The position numbers and the translations under genes were made by a program. From assembly GCA_028684435.1 (NCBI GenBank), contig JAQUFX010000007.1, positions 1 to 29,701 on the forward strand: 29,701 bases of DNA. Reading direction: 5' to 3'. This DNA comes from Bacilli bacterium (GTDB lineage Bacteria > Bacillota_I > Bacilli_A > RF39 > UBA660). The notes under the pieces were generated by a model, which was not told the origin of the DNA, did no database searches, and was given only the letters and a program-made list of their open reading frames with translations. Positions within the stretch are counted from its first letter, which is position 1. The number at the start of each line of letters is the position of its first letter. Of the stretch, positions 6,445 to 15,257 are shown piece after piece.

Positions 6445-9405
6445 TTATTCAATTGATTTTAATGAATCAATCATATCTATTTTCTTTAATGATTTATTAA
6501 TAATTAACTGAACTAAAAACGAGAATAGCAATGTTATCAAACCTGATAATATAAAGCTAAGAGTACTTATTTTTCTTAAAAACATAATATTATCAGTTTC
6601 TGCAGTACTCATTATAAAACGATGTAAATATATTCCTCCAAATAATCCTAATAATATACCTATAATCGTTAAAATTAAAGTTTCTCTATAAACAAATATT
6701 GATATTTCTTTATCATAAAATCCTAGAACTTTAAAAGTCGCAATTTCTCTTTTTCTTTCACTTACATTTATGATAGTAAGATTATAAAGTACAATGAATG
6801 CTAAAAAACAAGCAAGTACAACTATTAATATAATAATTTTATTTAAACCTGATACAAAGCTATCAAACGTTTCTATAATATCATCAGTGTAATTAATCAT
6901 TAATATATCAAAATCATTCAATTTAACATTACTATCCATTTTGCCATTCGCAATAATACTGTTATAGGTTATATTAATTTTAAATATTTCTTTATAATAA
7001 TTTTCGCTAATATAAATATAATGAGATACATAATTATAGGTAATATCAGAAACATAAAAAATTAATAATTCATTATTACTATTCCTAATGCTGATACTGT
7101 CTCCAATTCCGACTTTTAAATAATCTGCTAATTGTTTTGTTATTATTGCACCATTATCAGAAATACTTATTTTTTTATCAGTAATAGAACTTCTTAAATT
7201 TACATAATTATTAAAATTAACTATATCAGATGGGATTACTAAATAGACATCTTCAGTTTTATTATTAAATGAGAAAGTATAAGCATTTTGATTAATAAGA
7301 ATTGGATTTACAACTTCGTTTTTTTTAAAAAGTTCTATTAAGTCGCTCGGCATTTGAGTTATATCGTTTTTTAAAATATACATGGAATCATATTTAATAA
7401 TTTCTTTATACTGTAACTTGGATATAGTATTGATACTATCATTAATTCCCATTCCCGCCACTAACAATGCAGTACAGCCGGCAACACCTAAAATTGTCAT
7501 TATAATTCTTTTTTTATATCTAAATAAATTTCTAATAGTCGTATTCCACATAAAACCCATTTTTATCCATAAGAACCCAAATCTTTCAATAAATACCTTT
7601 TTGCCTATTTTGGGTGGCTTATATCTTAAAAGTGAAGCAGGAACTTCTTTTAATTCTTTCATACAAGTAATAACAGTTACAAAAATCATAATGATTAAAG
7701 TTACAAAAATAACAAGTGAAAATGGTAACGGACTTACAATTGTTATTAATTTCGGCACATAATATCTTGCTAAAAAAACACTATATATTATATGAGGAAT
7801 TAAACTATATCCAATTATTAAACCTAATATTATACCAAGTAATCCAGAAGTCATAACATAAATTAAATAACCTAGAATTATATTTATTTTACTAAAACCA
7901 AGTGATAATAGTATCCCCATTTCTGTTCTTTCTTCTTCAATTAATCTATTTAAAGTATTTAATATCATTAATATCACAACTATAACAAAAAATATTGGTA
8001 ATACTTTAGCAATTGCGTCTACTTTTACAATATCCTCTTTATAACTTATATAACCACTATTATCTGTTCGATCTAATAAATACCAAATAGGTTTTTCTAT
8101 ATTATTTAATTCTTTTTCAGCTTTAATAATTTTTTGATTAGCTTCTTCTTTGGCTTTTTCTAATTCTTTCATTCCTATTTCATAATCATAATATCCTTGC
8201 TGTAATTTTGCTTCTTCTTTGGAAATTTCATTATAAAAAATAGTATAATTGTTTTCTAAAGTACTTAACCCTTTATTTATTTCATCTAAATTCGATTTAA
8301 TTAATAATAAATTATTATAGTTTTTTTCTGTTTCTACTATCTGAGAATATAAATTGTTATACTCTTCATTATTTGGTTCTAATAAAAAAAGTTGACTTTT
8401 TAAATTCTTTATAGTTTCAGATAAATCAAAAATATAGTTGTTTAATTCATTTTCATTTATACCTAAACTACCAAGATTACTTAAAATTATATTTTTATTC
8501 TTATTTAATTCATCTTTACTTAACTCAAATTTTTTCAAATTGTTATTCTTGTTTGTCTCTAATTCTTTTTTTCCACTATATAGTTTTATTTTAGCTTCTT
8601 TTAATTCAATTAGAGAACTATTTATTTTATTATTTAATGCTTTTTTTATTTTTATAATTTTATTATTCGCTTCTAACAATATTTCTTCATAGCGAATAGT
8701 TTCTCTTATCGGTTTTAATTTTTCTAATTCTTTTCTTAAAGATACAATCGATTCTTCATATTCTTTATAATAAGAATTCTTTTCTTTTGATTCTTTTGAT
8801 GTAATATATACTTCAGTATAATATTCTGATGTAAATGCTTCTCTATTTACAAAAATAAAAGAAACTAATTTCCCATTACCAACATTAGAAATTCCTTTTT
8901 CATCCCTAACATACAAAGATGATTTTATTAGTCCCACAACTTTACACTCTGAAATTGATAAAATATCAGATAAATTATCATTTTCGAATAAAATTTTATC
9001 ATTCAATTTATATCTATAAAAATCTGCTAAGCATTCATTATTATTTTTAGGCATTTGGCCTTTTATTAAAATAACATTATTTATTTTTTTTTCAAGAGCA
9101 TGAATTCTTATTGACTTACCTTTGTCAATCACATCAATTGAATAAGAAGGAATAACTTTCTCTATATTATTTAAAGCTTTTAATGAATTAACATCATCTA
9201 CTGTAAGTCCATAGGTACTAGTTATCTTAAAATCCATTAAATTACTTTCATCATAATAATTATCAGCGGTATAAAGCATTCCTGCTGTTGATTCACTAAG
9301 TCCGATAAAAACACTTATACCAAGAGCAATAATAAACATAATTGAAAGAAACCTGCCAATAGAGTTTTTTGTTTTTTTAAAAATATTTTTAATTAATAAT
9401 TTCAT
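6445..9405 (-). CDS. FtsX/MacB-type ABC transporter permease with coiled-coil external domain
   Basis: A 986-aa permease with two FtsX-like units. Residues about 17-38 form the first membrane helix, followed by a large external domain. Inside it, about 215-450 is a Lys/Glu/Leu/Asn-rich coiled coil. Three membrane helices follow, with ERTEMGILLSLGFSKINI between helices, the typical FtsX cytoplasmic loop. A second unit starts at NTTIRNLFRYKKRIIMTILG, has its own external domain, and ends with three more helices including ERKREIATFKVLGFYDKEIS. This layout is that of Firmicute exporters that move peptides, lipids or antimicrobials, or transmit force across the membrane. It abuts the ATPase gene directly. 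The substrate is unknown. Confidence 0.88.
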   Translation of the reverse strand: MKLLIKNIFKKTKNSIGRFLSIMFIIALGISVFIGLSESTAGMLYTADNYYDESNLMDFKITSTYGLTVDDVNSLKALNNIEKVIPSYSIDVIDKGKSIRIHALEKKINNVILIKGQMPKNNNECLADFYRYKLNDKILFENDNLSDILSISECKVVGLIKSSLYVRDEKGISNVGNGKLVSFIFVNREAFTSEYYTEVYITSKESKEKNSYYKEYEESIVSLRKELEKLKPIRETIRYEEILLEANNKIIKIKKALNNKINSSLIELKEAKIKLYSGKKELETNKNNNLKKFELSKDELNKNKNIILSNLGSLGINENELNNYIFDLSETIKNLKSQLFLLEPNNEEYNNLYSQIVETEKNYNNLLLIKSNLDEINKGLSTLENNYTIFYNEISKEEAKLQQGYYDYEIGMKELEKAKEEANQKIIKAEKELNNIEKPIWYLLDRTDNSGYISYKEDIVKVDAIAKVLPIFFVIVVILMILNTLNRLIEEERTEMGILLSLGFSKINIILGYLIYVMTSGLLGIILGLIIGYSLIPHIIYSVFLARYYVPKLITIVSPLPFSLVIFVTLIIMIFVTVITCMKELKEVPASLLRYKPPKIGKKVFIERFGFLWIKMGFMWNTTIRNLFRYKKRIIMTILGVAGCTALLVAGMGINDSINTISKLQYKEIIKYDSMYILKNDITQMPSDLIELFKKNEVVNPILINQNAYTFSFNNKTEDVYLVIPSDIVNFNNYVNLRSSITDKKISISDNGAIITKQLADYLKVGIGDSISIRNSNNELLIFYVSDITYNYVSHYIYISENYYKEIFKINITYNSIIANGKMDSNVKLNDFDILMINYTDDIIETFDSFVSGLNKIIILIVVLACFLAFIVLYNLTIINVSERKREIATFKVLGFYDKEISIFVYRETLILTIIGILLGLFGGIYLHRFIMSTAETDNIMFLRKISTLSFILSGLITLLFSFLVQLIINKSLKKIDMIDSLKSIE

Positions 9406-10104
9406 TTACCAATGAATCTCCTTTATTTCCAAAGGAGATTCATTAATTACAATCCCTTCAACTGTCCCATTTTTCATCTTTATCACTCTATTAGCGATTT
9501 GGGAAATTGCTGAATTATGAGTAATTATCACAACTGTCATGCCATAATCTTTACAAGCTTTTTGCAATACTTCTAAAACCTTTTGACCTGTTTTAGAATC
9601 CAATGCTCCAGTTGGCTCATCACATAAAAGTATTTTTGGTTTTTTAGCCAATGCTCTAGCTATAGCCACTCTTTGTTGTTCACCTCCAGACAATTGTGCT
9701 GGAAAATTATTCATTCTATCCTTTAAACCTACACTCGCAAGAACTTCTTTTGCAGATAATGTATCTGTACAAATTTGATTAGTAAGTTCAATATTTTCAA
9801 GAGAAGTTAAATTTGGGACCAAATTATAAAATTGAAAAACAAATCCTATATCATTTCTTCTATATTTAGTTAATTCATAATTTGAATATTTTGATATATC
9901 TTTACCATCGATAGTAATTGTCCCTGAATCACATCTGTCCATACCACCTAATATATTTAATATTGTTGTTTTACCTGCTCCAGATGGTCCCAAAACAACA
10001 GCGAGTTCACCTTTTTCAATACCGAAAGAGACCTTATCCGTTGCAACTATAGTTATATCTCCCATTTTATATTTCTTAGTTATTTTATTTAATTCTATAT
10101 ACAT
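9406..10104 (-). CDS. ABC transporter ATP-binding protein (MacB/LolD type)
   Basis: A 232-aa cytoplasmic ATPase that powers the adjoining permease. Motifs in order: Walker A GPSGAGKTT, Q-loop FVFQFYNLVPNLTSLENI (the MacB/LolD signature context), LSGGEQQRVAIARAL signature, Walker B ILLCDEPTGALD, and the switch histidine in ITHN. The start is placed at ATG 10104 because AAGGAG lies 8 nt upstream and the protein then begins MYIELNKITKKY as in the family; the ATG at 10131 has no ribosome site and adds nine unlikely residues. The stop is immediately followed by the permease ATG, so translation is probably coupled. Confidence 0.93.
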   Translation of the reverse strand: MYIELNKITKKYKMGDITIVATDKVSFGIEKGELAVVLGPSGAGKTTILNILGGMDRCDSGTITIDGKDISKYSNYELTKYRRNDIGFVFQFYNLVPNLTSLENIELTNQICTDTLSAKEVLASVGLKDRMNNFPAQLSGGEQQRVAIARALAKKPKILLCDEPTGALDSKTGQKVLEVLQKACKDYGMTVVIITHNSAISQIANRVIKMKNGTVEGIVINESPLEIKEIHW

Positions 10105-10140
10105 CAATCCTGCTCCTTTCTTAAAATTCATTTATGTTTT

Positions 10141-10168
10141 TAGTATGTAATATTATTATATCATACTA
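10141..10168 (-). promoter_or_regulatory. Promoter of the ABC exporter with an overlapping inverted repeat
   Basis: The minus strand has TGATATAAT, an extended -10 (TATAAT at 10155-10160), 36 nt or more before the ribosome site. It lies inside an inverted repeat TAGTATG - 14 nt - CATACTA (10141-10147 and 10162-10168), the size and place expected of a repressor operator. A -35 box is not clear. No regulator gene is adjacent. The rest of the gap to 10323 is A/T-rich with no recognised feature. Confidence 0.5.
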
Positions 10169-10323
10169 TAGTTTGTATAAAACAATTCAAATTATATATA
10201 TACTCATAGTAATATAAAATTATTAAGTTTAATAAAACCACGAGCAATTTAATAAAAGAAAAAAATTGTTTGAAATAAGATATCTGTGCAAATGAGAAAT
10301 CTTCAATTTATTTGTTTAAATTT

Positions 10324-10355
10324 AAAAAAACTAGGTTGTTTTTCTAATCAGCCTA
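10324..10355 (-). terminator. Probable terminator after the frameshifted membrane gene
   Basis: On the minus strand TAGGCTG pairs with CAACCTA with one mismatch, followed by GTTTTTTT. The stem is short with a long loop, so this is a moderate call. Confidence 0.4.
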
Positions 10356-10378
10356 TAAAACAATGATATAATATGTAT

Positions 10379-10788
10379 TTAATTATATTCAGTATATACT
10401 GGAATATATTCTTTACAACTTTCAGTTATGAGCGTTGTATTATATTTGTATTTTGTATTCATCAGATTCATATATATTTGAATATAATATGTTTCGTTGT
10501 TCAAGGTGCCTTCGTGTTCTAAATTTGCTCCGATGAGCCATGCGTATGAAGAATCTAAAAATATTTTATACAATAAAAAAACGACGATTGCTATAATAAA
10601 AACACAAAAAAGTTTCAATATTTTAATTGTTAGTTCTGCCAATCTTTCAGTATTACTAATTTTTTCAGTTAAAATATCTTTTATTTCATTATCTATTAAT
10701 TCAACTAATTTTCAGCGAGTTTTTCTTGATAAAAATCGCCATTTTTTCTTAATTTTAATAATTTATTCCACAAATTCCATTTTTGCAC
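10379..10788 (-). pseudogene. Small membrane protein gene interrupted by a frameshift
   Basis: The downstream part (10379-10642, possible TTG start) encodes a membrane helix (LKLFCVFIIAIVVFLLYKIF) and an external tail with one Cys. Reading further upstream in the same frame gives a convincing charged helix (..LIDNEIKDILTEKISNTER..) with no start codon, ending at a stop. A neighbouring frame opens with GTG at 10788 and encodes 27 residues up to a stop at the same place. Adding one A to the A4 run at 10709-10712 joins both into one ORF of about 135 aa (..GDFYQEKLAEKLVELIDN..). A TATAAT box (10798-10803, minus) lies just upstream, but the true start is unclear. It is either a decayed gene or a sequencing error. 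No family is recognised. Confidence 0.5.
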
Positions 10789-10875
10789 CTAATATAAATT
10801 ATACAGTATTTTACAACTATTTCCGCATATTTTAATAGGAGTTTAGCACAAACATACATTCTTTCTCTAAAACAC

Positions 10876-10901
10876 AAAAAAATCAATCCTTTCGAATTGA
10901 T
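10876..10901 (-). terminator. Intrinsic terminator of tRNA-Gly
   Basis: On the minus strand ATCAATTC pairs with GGATTGAT (8 bp with one G-T) around a GAAA tetraloop, followed by seven T. It lies 45 nt past the tRNA. Confidence 0.8.
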
Positions 10902-10945
10902 ATTTATAATTAAGTTCAAACTATTAGTTTAAACAGATTCACTAA

Positions 10946-11019
<74 letters not shown>

Positions 11020-11032
11020 ATTGGTAAGTAAT

Positions 11033-11060
11033 ATTATACCATATTTTACTTACTTTTCAA
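11033..11060 (-). promoter_or_regulatory. Promoter of tRNA-Gly
   Basis: The minus strand reads TTGAAA (11055-11060), 16 bp, TATAAT (11033-11038) with TG one base before the -10. An 8-bp inverted repeat, GTAAGTAA - 14 nt - TTACTTAC (11024-11053), spans the -10 box. Confidence 0.7.
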
Positions 11061-11068
11061 GATGTTTT

Positions 11069-13192
11069 TTAATTTTGGAATAAAGTTAATGATACTTTTC
11101 CTTTTTCAAGCATTATATCTTCAACATAACAGGTGATTATATCTCCAACACTTAATACATCAGTAGGATGTTTTATAAATTGTTTACTTATTTTAGATAT
11201 GTGTAAAAGACCATCATTTTTTAAACCTATATCTATAAAAGCTCCAAATGAAGCAACATTTCTTACTATGCCTTTCAATTCCATTCCTTTTGATAAATCT
11301 TCTAATTTTAGGATATCACTCCTTAATATTGGAGGATCTATTTCTTCTCTTGGATCTAATCCAGGATTTAATAATTCTTTTATAATATCATTTACTGTAT
11401 ATTCATCAGTATTATATTTGTTTATAAGTTCATCTTTATTAACATTATTTAATATTTCTTTAAATTCTTTAGTTTGAATATTTTTAAGGTCTATTTTTAA
11501 ATAATTTAAAATATTATTAGTTAAATCATAACTTTCAGGGTGGATTCCCGTATTATCTAATGGATTACTTCCATTATTAATTCTTAAAAACCCCACTGAT
11601 TGTTCATATACTTTTTCTGATGTTAATTTTTTTATTTCTTCGCGAGAAGTAAAATTTAATTTTTCTTTGTATTTCATAATTTTATTGATAATAGGTTTAG
11701 TTAATCCTGAAATATGTTTTAAAATAGATTCAGAAGCAGTATTAATATTAACGCCAACATTATTTACTACTTTACTTACAATAAAATTAAGCCCTTCAGT
11801 TAAATTTTTTGAATTTACATCATGTTGATATTCACCAACACCAATCGATTTCGGATCAATTTTTACCAGTTCAGATAAAGGATCTTCTACTCTTCTTCCA
11901 ATACTTACTGCACTTCTTTCTTGAACTTCTAAATTCGGAAATTCATTTTGAGCTTCTTTAGAAGCCGAATACACAGATGCTCCTGCTTCACTGACAATGC
12001 AATAGTAAACATTTTTTAAGTCTTTAACAATACTAGCAATAAATTCTTCACTTTCTCTTGAAGCTGTGCCATTACCGATCGCAATTAAATTTAAATTATA
12101 TTTATTTATTAACTCAATTATCTTTTTCTTTGCTCCTTCTTTATCATTTTTCGGTTCATGAGGATATATTACATCGATAGATAATACATTCCCTTTTTCA
12201 TCTAAACTAGCTAATTTACATCCAGTTCTAAAAGCGGGATCAAAACCTAGTACGCGATACCCTAACAATGGTCTTGTCATTAATAAATTTTCTAAATTAA
12301 TTTTGAATACTTCAATTGCTGATTCTTCTGCTACTAATGTTAATTCATTTCTAATATCTCTTTCAATGCTTGGATAGATTAATCTTTTTAAAGCATCCTT
12401 AATAGCTTCTTCTACATAATAACATACAAAAGAATTAGGATTTTTAATTATTTTATTTTTTAAATAACCAAATATACATTCATTATCAAAACTTAAATTA
12501 ACTTGTAATACTTTTTCTTTTTCCCCTCTATTAATAGCAAGCACACGATAACTTTTAGCGTACTTAATTTTTTCCATAAAGTCATAATACATCTCATATT
12601 TCTTGGTTTCATCTATAGCATTTTTTTTAAATTTTGTTTCTATATATCCATTATTTAAAATATAATTTCTAATAAATTTACGATAATTAGCATTATCACT
12701 TATCCACTCACTTATTATATATCTAGTATTATCTAAAGCATCTTCTTTAGATACTTGAGTTATTCCACAAATCGAATTCATGTTTCCATTAGTAGGAAAT
12801 GACATCATAAGTTTAGCAAGTGGTTCTAGTCCCATTTTTATAGCTTCGCTAGCTTTAGTTTTTTTCTTTTCTTTAAATGGTAAATAAATATCTTCAACAT
12901 CCACTAATTTAGAACATGCTAAAATATTATTTTTCAATTCAGCAGTTAGTAAACCTTTTTCATCAATTAATCTAATTACAGCTTCTTTTCGTTCCATTAA
13001 GTTAGAATAATATTTATATTTTTCTTCAATTTTAGCAATTTGATTTTCATCTAAAGCTCCTGTTACTTCTTTTCGATATCTTGCAATAAAGGGAATAGTA
13101 CCGCCTTCCTTAAGAAGATTTAATACAGTTTCTATTTGTTTACTTTTAATATTTAATTCTTTTGTCAATTCACTTATTATTATTTCATTCAT
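11069..13192 (-). CDS. tex: Tex family RNA-binding transcription accessory protein
   Basis: A 707-aa cytoplasmic protein of the Tex/YqgF-like family, linked to transcription and RNA handling. In order: the helical Tex N-terminal domain with EGGTIPFIARYRKEVTGALDE (28-48) and DIYLPFKEKKKTKA (about 101-114); the YqgF/RNase H-like domain beginning LGFDPAFRTGCKLA (about 320); helix-hairpin-helix motifs around NVGVNINTASESILKHISG; and a C-terminal S1 domain (GIVRNVASFGAFIDIGLKNDGLLHISK). Length is close to the usual 700-780. AGGAAA precedes the ATG. It follows the AAA+ gene by 53 nt, with a weak terminator between them. The family call is secure; the precise cellular role is not settled even in model species. 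Confidence 0.93.
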   Translation of the reverse strand: MNEIIISELTKELNIKSKQIETVLNLLKEGGTIPFIARYRKEVTGALDENQIAKIEEKYKYYSNLMERKEAVIRLIDEKGLLTAELKNNILACSKLVDVEDIYLPFKEKKKTKASEAIKMGLEPLAKLMMSFPTNGNMNSICGITQVSKEDALDNTRYIISEWISDNANYRKFIRNYILNNGYIETKFKKNAIDETKKYEMYYDFMEKIKYAKSYRVLAINRGEKEKVLQVNLSFDNECIFGYLKNKIIKNPNSFVCYYVEEAIKDALKRLIYPSIERDIRNELTLVAEESAIEVFKINLENLLMTRPLLGYRVLGFDPAFRTGCKLASLDEKGNVLSIDVIYPHEPKNDKEGAKKKIIELINKYNLNLIAIGNGTASRESEEFIASIVKDLKNVYYCIVSEAGASVYSASKEAQNEFPNLEVQERSAVSIGRRVEDPLSELVKIDPKSIGVGEYQHDVNSKNLTEGLNFIVSKVVNNVGVNINTASESILKHISGLTKPIINKIMKYKEKLNFTSREEIKKLTSEKVYEQSVGFLRINNGSNPLDNTGIHPESYDLTNNILNYLKIDLKNIQTKEFKEILNNVNKDELINKYNTDEYTVNDIIKELLNPGLDPREEIDPPILRSDILKLEDLSKGMELKGIVRNVASFGAFIDIGLKNDGLLHISKISKQFIKHPTDVLSVGDIITCYVEDIMLEKGKVSLTLFQN

Positions 13193-13217
13193 TATTATTT
13201 CCTATTCTATTATTACA

Positions 13218-13239
13218 ATAAAAATTCCTCTTGAAGAGG
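13218..13239 (-). terminator. Possible weak terminator between the AAA+ gene and tex
   Basis: On the minus strand CCTCT pairs with AGAGG around loop TCA, followed by AATTTTTATT. The stem is only 5 bp, so read-through into tex is likely. Confidence 0.4.
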
Positions 13240-13245
13240 GTATTT

Positions 13246-14265
13246 TTAAAATTCAGTTAAATCTACTTTTTCATCTTCAAGCATTTCAGCAAAAAGTTCT
13301 TTAAATTTAACTATTTCTTTTTTGAGAGCATCGGGATATATATTTTTAGCATTTGTTACTGCTTTATAAATATGTTTTATTCTTACTTCTTTAGCATTTT
13401 CAAATACAGCATAACTAAATGCATTAGCTAAGATTGTTAAACATATATCAGGATATCTACTTGCTATTTCATATACTCTTTTATATTCACTCGTCATGTC
13501 TACCAAAAATTTAAATATTGTTTCCTTTTGAAAATCAGAATATGCTAATTTAACATTAAGCTGAGTTTCAAATTTTGGATATGTTCCCATTAATATTTTT
13601 ACAACTGTTTCAGGATCTGATTCTGGTACTTCTATTTTTTGAAACCTTCTTAAAAAAGCTCGATCACGAAGAATATAAGTTTCGTATTCTTCGGTTGTAG
13701 TTGCACCAATCATTTTGATAGCACCTCGATCAAGGCCAGGTTTTAACATATTAGCAAAATCTATATTATTATTAGACGTTGCTTTATTTACTAATAAATG
13801 AACTTCATCAATAAATAAAATTGTTTTATCTTTTGATTTTAATTCTTGGATTAATAACTCAATTCTTGATTCCGTATTACCACCTGTTACAGTTGTACCC
13901 AATAAACTAGTTATATTAATTTTAATAATTTGCCAGTTTTTTAAAGTTTCAGGAACCATTTCTTTTTGAATTCGATAACCTAATCCTTCAACAATTGCAG
14001 TTTTTCCTATTCCTGGTTTACCAACTAATAAAGCTCCTTTTTCAGGAGAAATAAGAGCTAAAATTGTTTGATTAATTTCTTTTTCACGGCCAATTGCTGG
14101 ATCAGTTAAATATCTTTTTTCAGTTAAATTTTCACCATAATTATTTAATATACTTATATTATCATCAGACTTATTTAAGGATTTAAACGGTTTTTCATCT
14201 ATTAAAATATCTAATTTTTCTATTGAAGGAGAATCTAAATTTAATACTTCTATTTCCTTATCCAT
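13246..14265 (-). CDS. Stand-alone Clp-D1-like AAA+ ATPase with altered pore loop
   Basis: A 339-aa protein (ATG 14265 with AAGGCG 8 nt upstream; the GTG at 14274 has no site) that resembles only the first AAA+ domain of ClpA/B/C. It has LTDPAIGREKEI (53-64), Walker A GKPGIGKT (82-89), Walker B ILFIDEVH (149-156), sensor-1 IGATTTEEY (186-194) and arginine fingers RDRAFLRRFQ (200-209). There is no Clp N-domain, no second AAA+ domain and no ClpP-binding loop visible. Where Clp D1 domains have the aromatic pore loop (KYRG), this protein reads LLGTTVTGGNTESR (121-134) with no aromatic residue. It therefore may not thread protein like ClpB. An unknown 50-residue N-terminal segment could bind a partner. 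It is flanked by yitT and tex, which give no clear lead. Confidence 0.82.
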   Translation of the reverse strand: MDKEIEVLNLDSPSIEKLDILIDEKPFKSLNKSDDNISILNNYGENLTEKRYLTDPAIGREKEINQTILALISPEKGALLVGKPGIGKTAIVEGLGYRIQKEMVPETLKNWQIIKINITSLLGTTVTGGNTESRIELLIQELKSKDKTILFIDEVHLLVNKATSNNNIDFANMLKPGLDRGAIKMIGATTTEEYETYILRDRAFLRRFQKIEVPESDPETVVKILMGTYPKFETQLNVKLAYSDFQKETIFKFLVDMTSEYKRVYEIASRYPDICLTILANAFSYAVFENAKEVRIKHIYKAVTNAKNIYPDALKKEIVKFKELFAEMLEDEKVDLTEF

Positions 14266-14287
14266 TATTATCACGCCTTACCAAAAC

Positions 14288-14296
14288 ATTATAACA
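14288..14296 (-). promoter_or_regulatory. Extended -10 promoter of the AAA+ gene
   Basis: The minus strand reads TGTTATAAT (TATAAT at 14288-14293), about 23 nt before the ATG. No good -35 box lies at 17 bp. Confidence 0.45.
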
Positions 14297-14309
14297 TAAA
14301 GACCAATCT

Positions 14310-15179
14310 TTAAAAAGGTATTAATTGTTTTTTATATCCCCCTGTTACTCCATAACAATTAATGGTTAATATAAAGGCTTTATTATCCATATTTTTAATT
14401 GCATGTTTAAATCCATAATACTTATCAGTAGGTACTATTACTAATAAAACAGGCACATTTTTACTACTCATTTCAGTTATTCCAATATTAACTTTATTTA
14501 TTAAATAATGGGATATTTTATTTGTATTTTTAGACTTTATAAAACACATTTTAAAATCTTTAATTCCCAACAATATAATATCTGTAATATAATTACCAAA
14601 TAGTAAAATAAACAAGGCATATAATGTTTTAGTAGGCCCAAACACAATTAAACCTGAACCTATTATAAATATATTAGTTAATGTCGATGCTTTACCCATT
14701 GGTATTTTTAAATAGCGGTGTAATATAGTAATTATAATATCACCACCACCAGTGTTATAGCCAGTACGATATATTATGCCAGTAGTAATACCAGTTATTA
14801 AAGAAGCAAGCAAAATAATCATAAAAGCACTATCAAAGTCTATTTTTATATATTGAACTAATGGCTTTGTAATAGTAACCATAGTATTAAAACACAAAGA
14901 CCCAAACAATGCTTTAAAAGTAGTTTTTTTATCTAAAAGGATAAGACTTAATATAAATAATATTACTGTAGTGATATATAAAAAAGCCACTATACTCAGA
15001 CCAGTTATTTCATTTATTACTATTGCTAAGCCCGACATACCACCTATTATCAATTGATTAGGTGTTAAAATAAGATTGTAACTAACAGCAATGAAAAACA
15101 GTGCTAAAATAAAGATTGTTAATCTAAAAGGTCTATTTTTACTATTTACTAAGTTTAAAATCTTATTTTTATTATTCAT
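14310..15179 (-). CDS. YitT family membrane protein (DUF161/DUF2179)
   Basis: A 289-aa protein of the YitT family. It has about six membrane helices in residues 17-205: SYNLILTPNQLIIGGMSGLA is the first conserved loop, and IYRTGYNTGGGDII is the second half of the repeat. The C-terminal cytoplasmic DUF2179 domain (from about 215) ends with INCYGVTGGYKKQLIPF, the family's closing block. Members are widespread in Firmicutes and presumed transporters, but no substrate is established. GGAGA is placed 7 nt before the ATG. It precedes the AAA+ gene by 35 nt with that gene's own promoter in between. Confidence 0.87.
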   Translation of the reverse strand: MNNKNKILNLVNSKNRPFRLTIFILALFFIAVSYNLILTPNQLIIGGMSGLAIVINEITGLSIVAFLYITTVILFILSLILLDKKTTFKALFGSLCFNTMVTITKPLVQYIKIDFDSAFMIILLASLITGITTGIIYRTGYNTGGGDIIITILHRYLKIPMGKASTLTNIFIIGSGLIVFGPTKTLYALFILLFGNYITDIILLGIKDFKMCFIKSKNTNKISHYLINKVNIGITEMSSKNVPVLLVIVPTDKYYGFKHAIKNMDNKAFILTINCYGVTGGYKKQLIPF

Positions 15180-15228
15180 AATATTTTCTCCTATTATAAT
15201 AATACTATTTATTTTAATTTAAATAAAG

Positions 15229-15255
15229 AAAAAACTTAAGAATAAATCTTAAGTT
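15229..15255 (-). terminator. Intrinsic terminator of the str operon
   Basis: On the minus strand AACTTAAG pairs with CTTAAGTT (8 bp, 7-nt loop) followed by TTTTC. It starts 3 nt after the tuf stop and closes rpsL-rpsG-fusA-tuf. Confidence 0.9.
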
Positions 15256-15257
15256 TA

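Noticed and set aside
7382..8692. Plus-strand frames opposite the ABC permease
   Set aside because: They are antisense shadows of hydrophobic and coiled-coil coding sequence, with no ribosome sites.
10384..10406. Near-palindrome around AGTATATACT at the end of the frameshifted gene
   Set aside because: It lies within the coding sequence end and is AT-rich; chance symmetry is likely and there is no promoter next to it.
10497..10835. A plus-strand frame of 112 codons opposite the frameshifted membrane gene
   Set aside because: No ribosome site, composition of a shadow frame, and the minus-strand reading gives a coherent membrane protein.
11133..11477. Plus-strand frame opposite the S1 domain of tex
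   Set aside because: Antisense shadow of a well-conserved domain.
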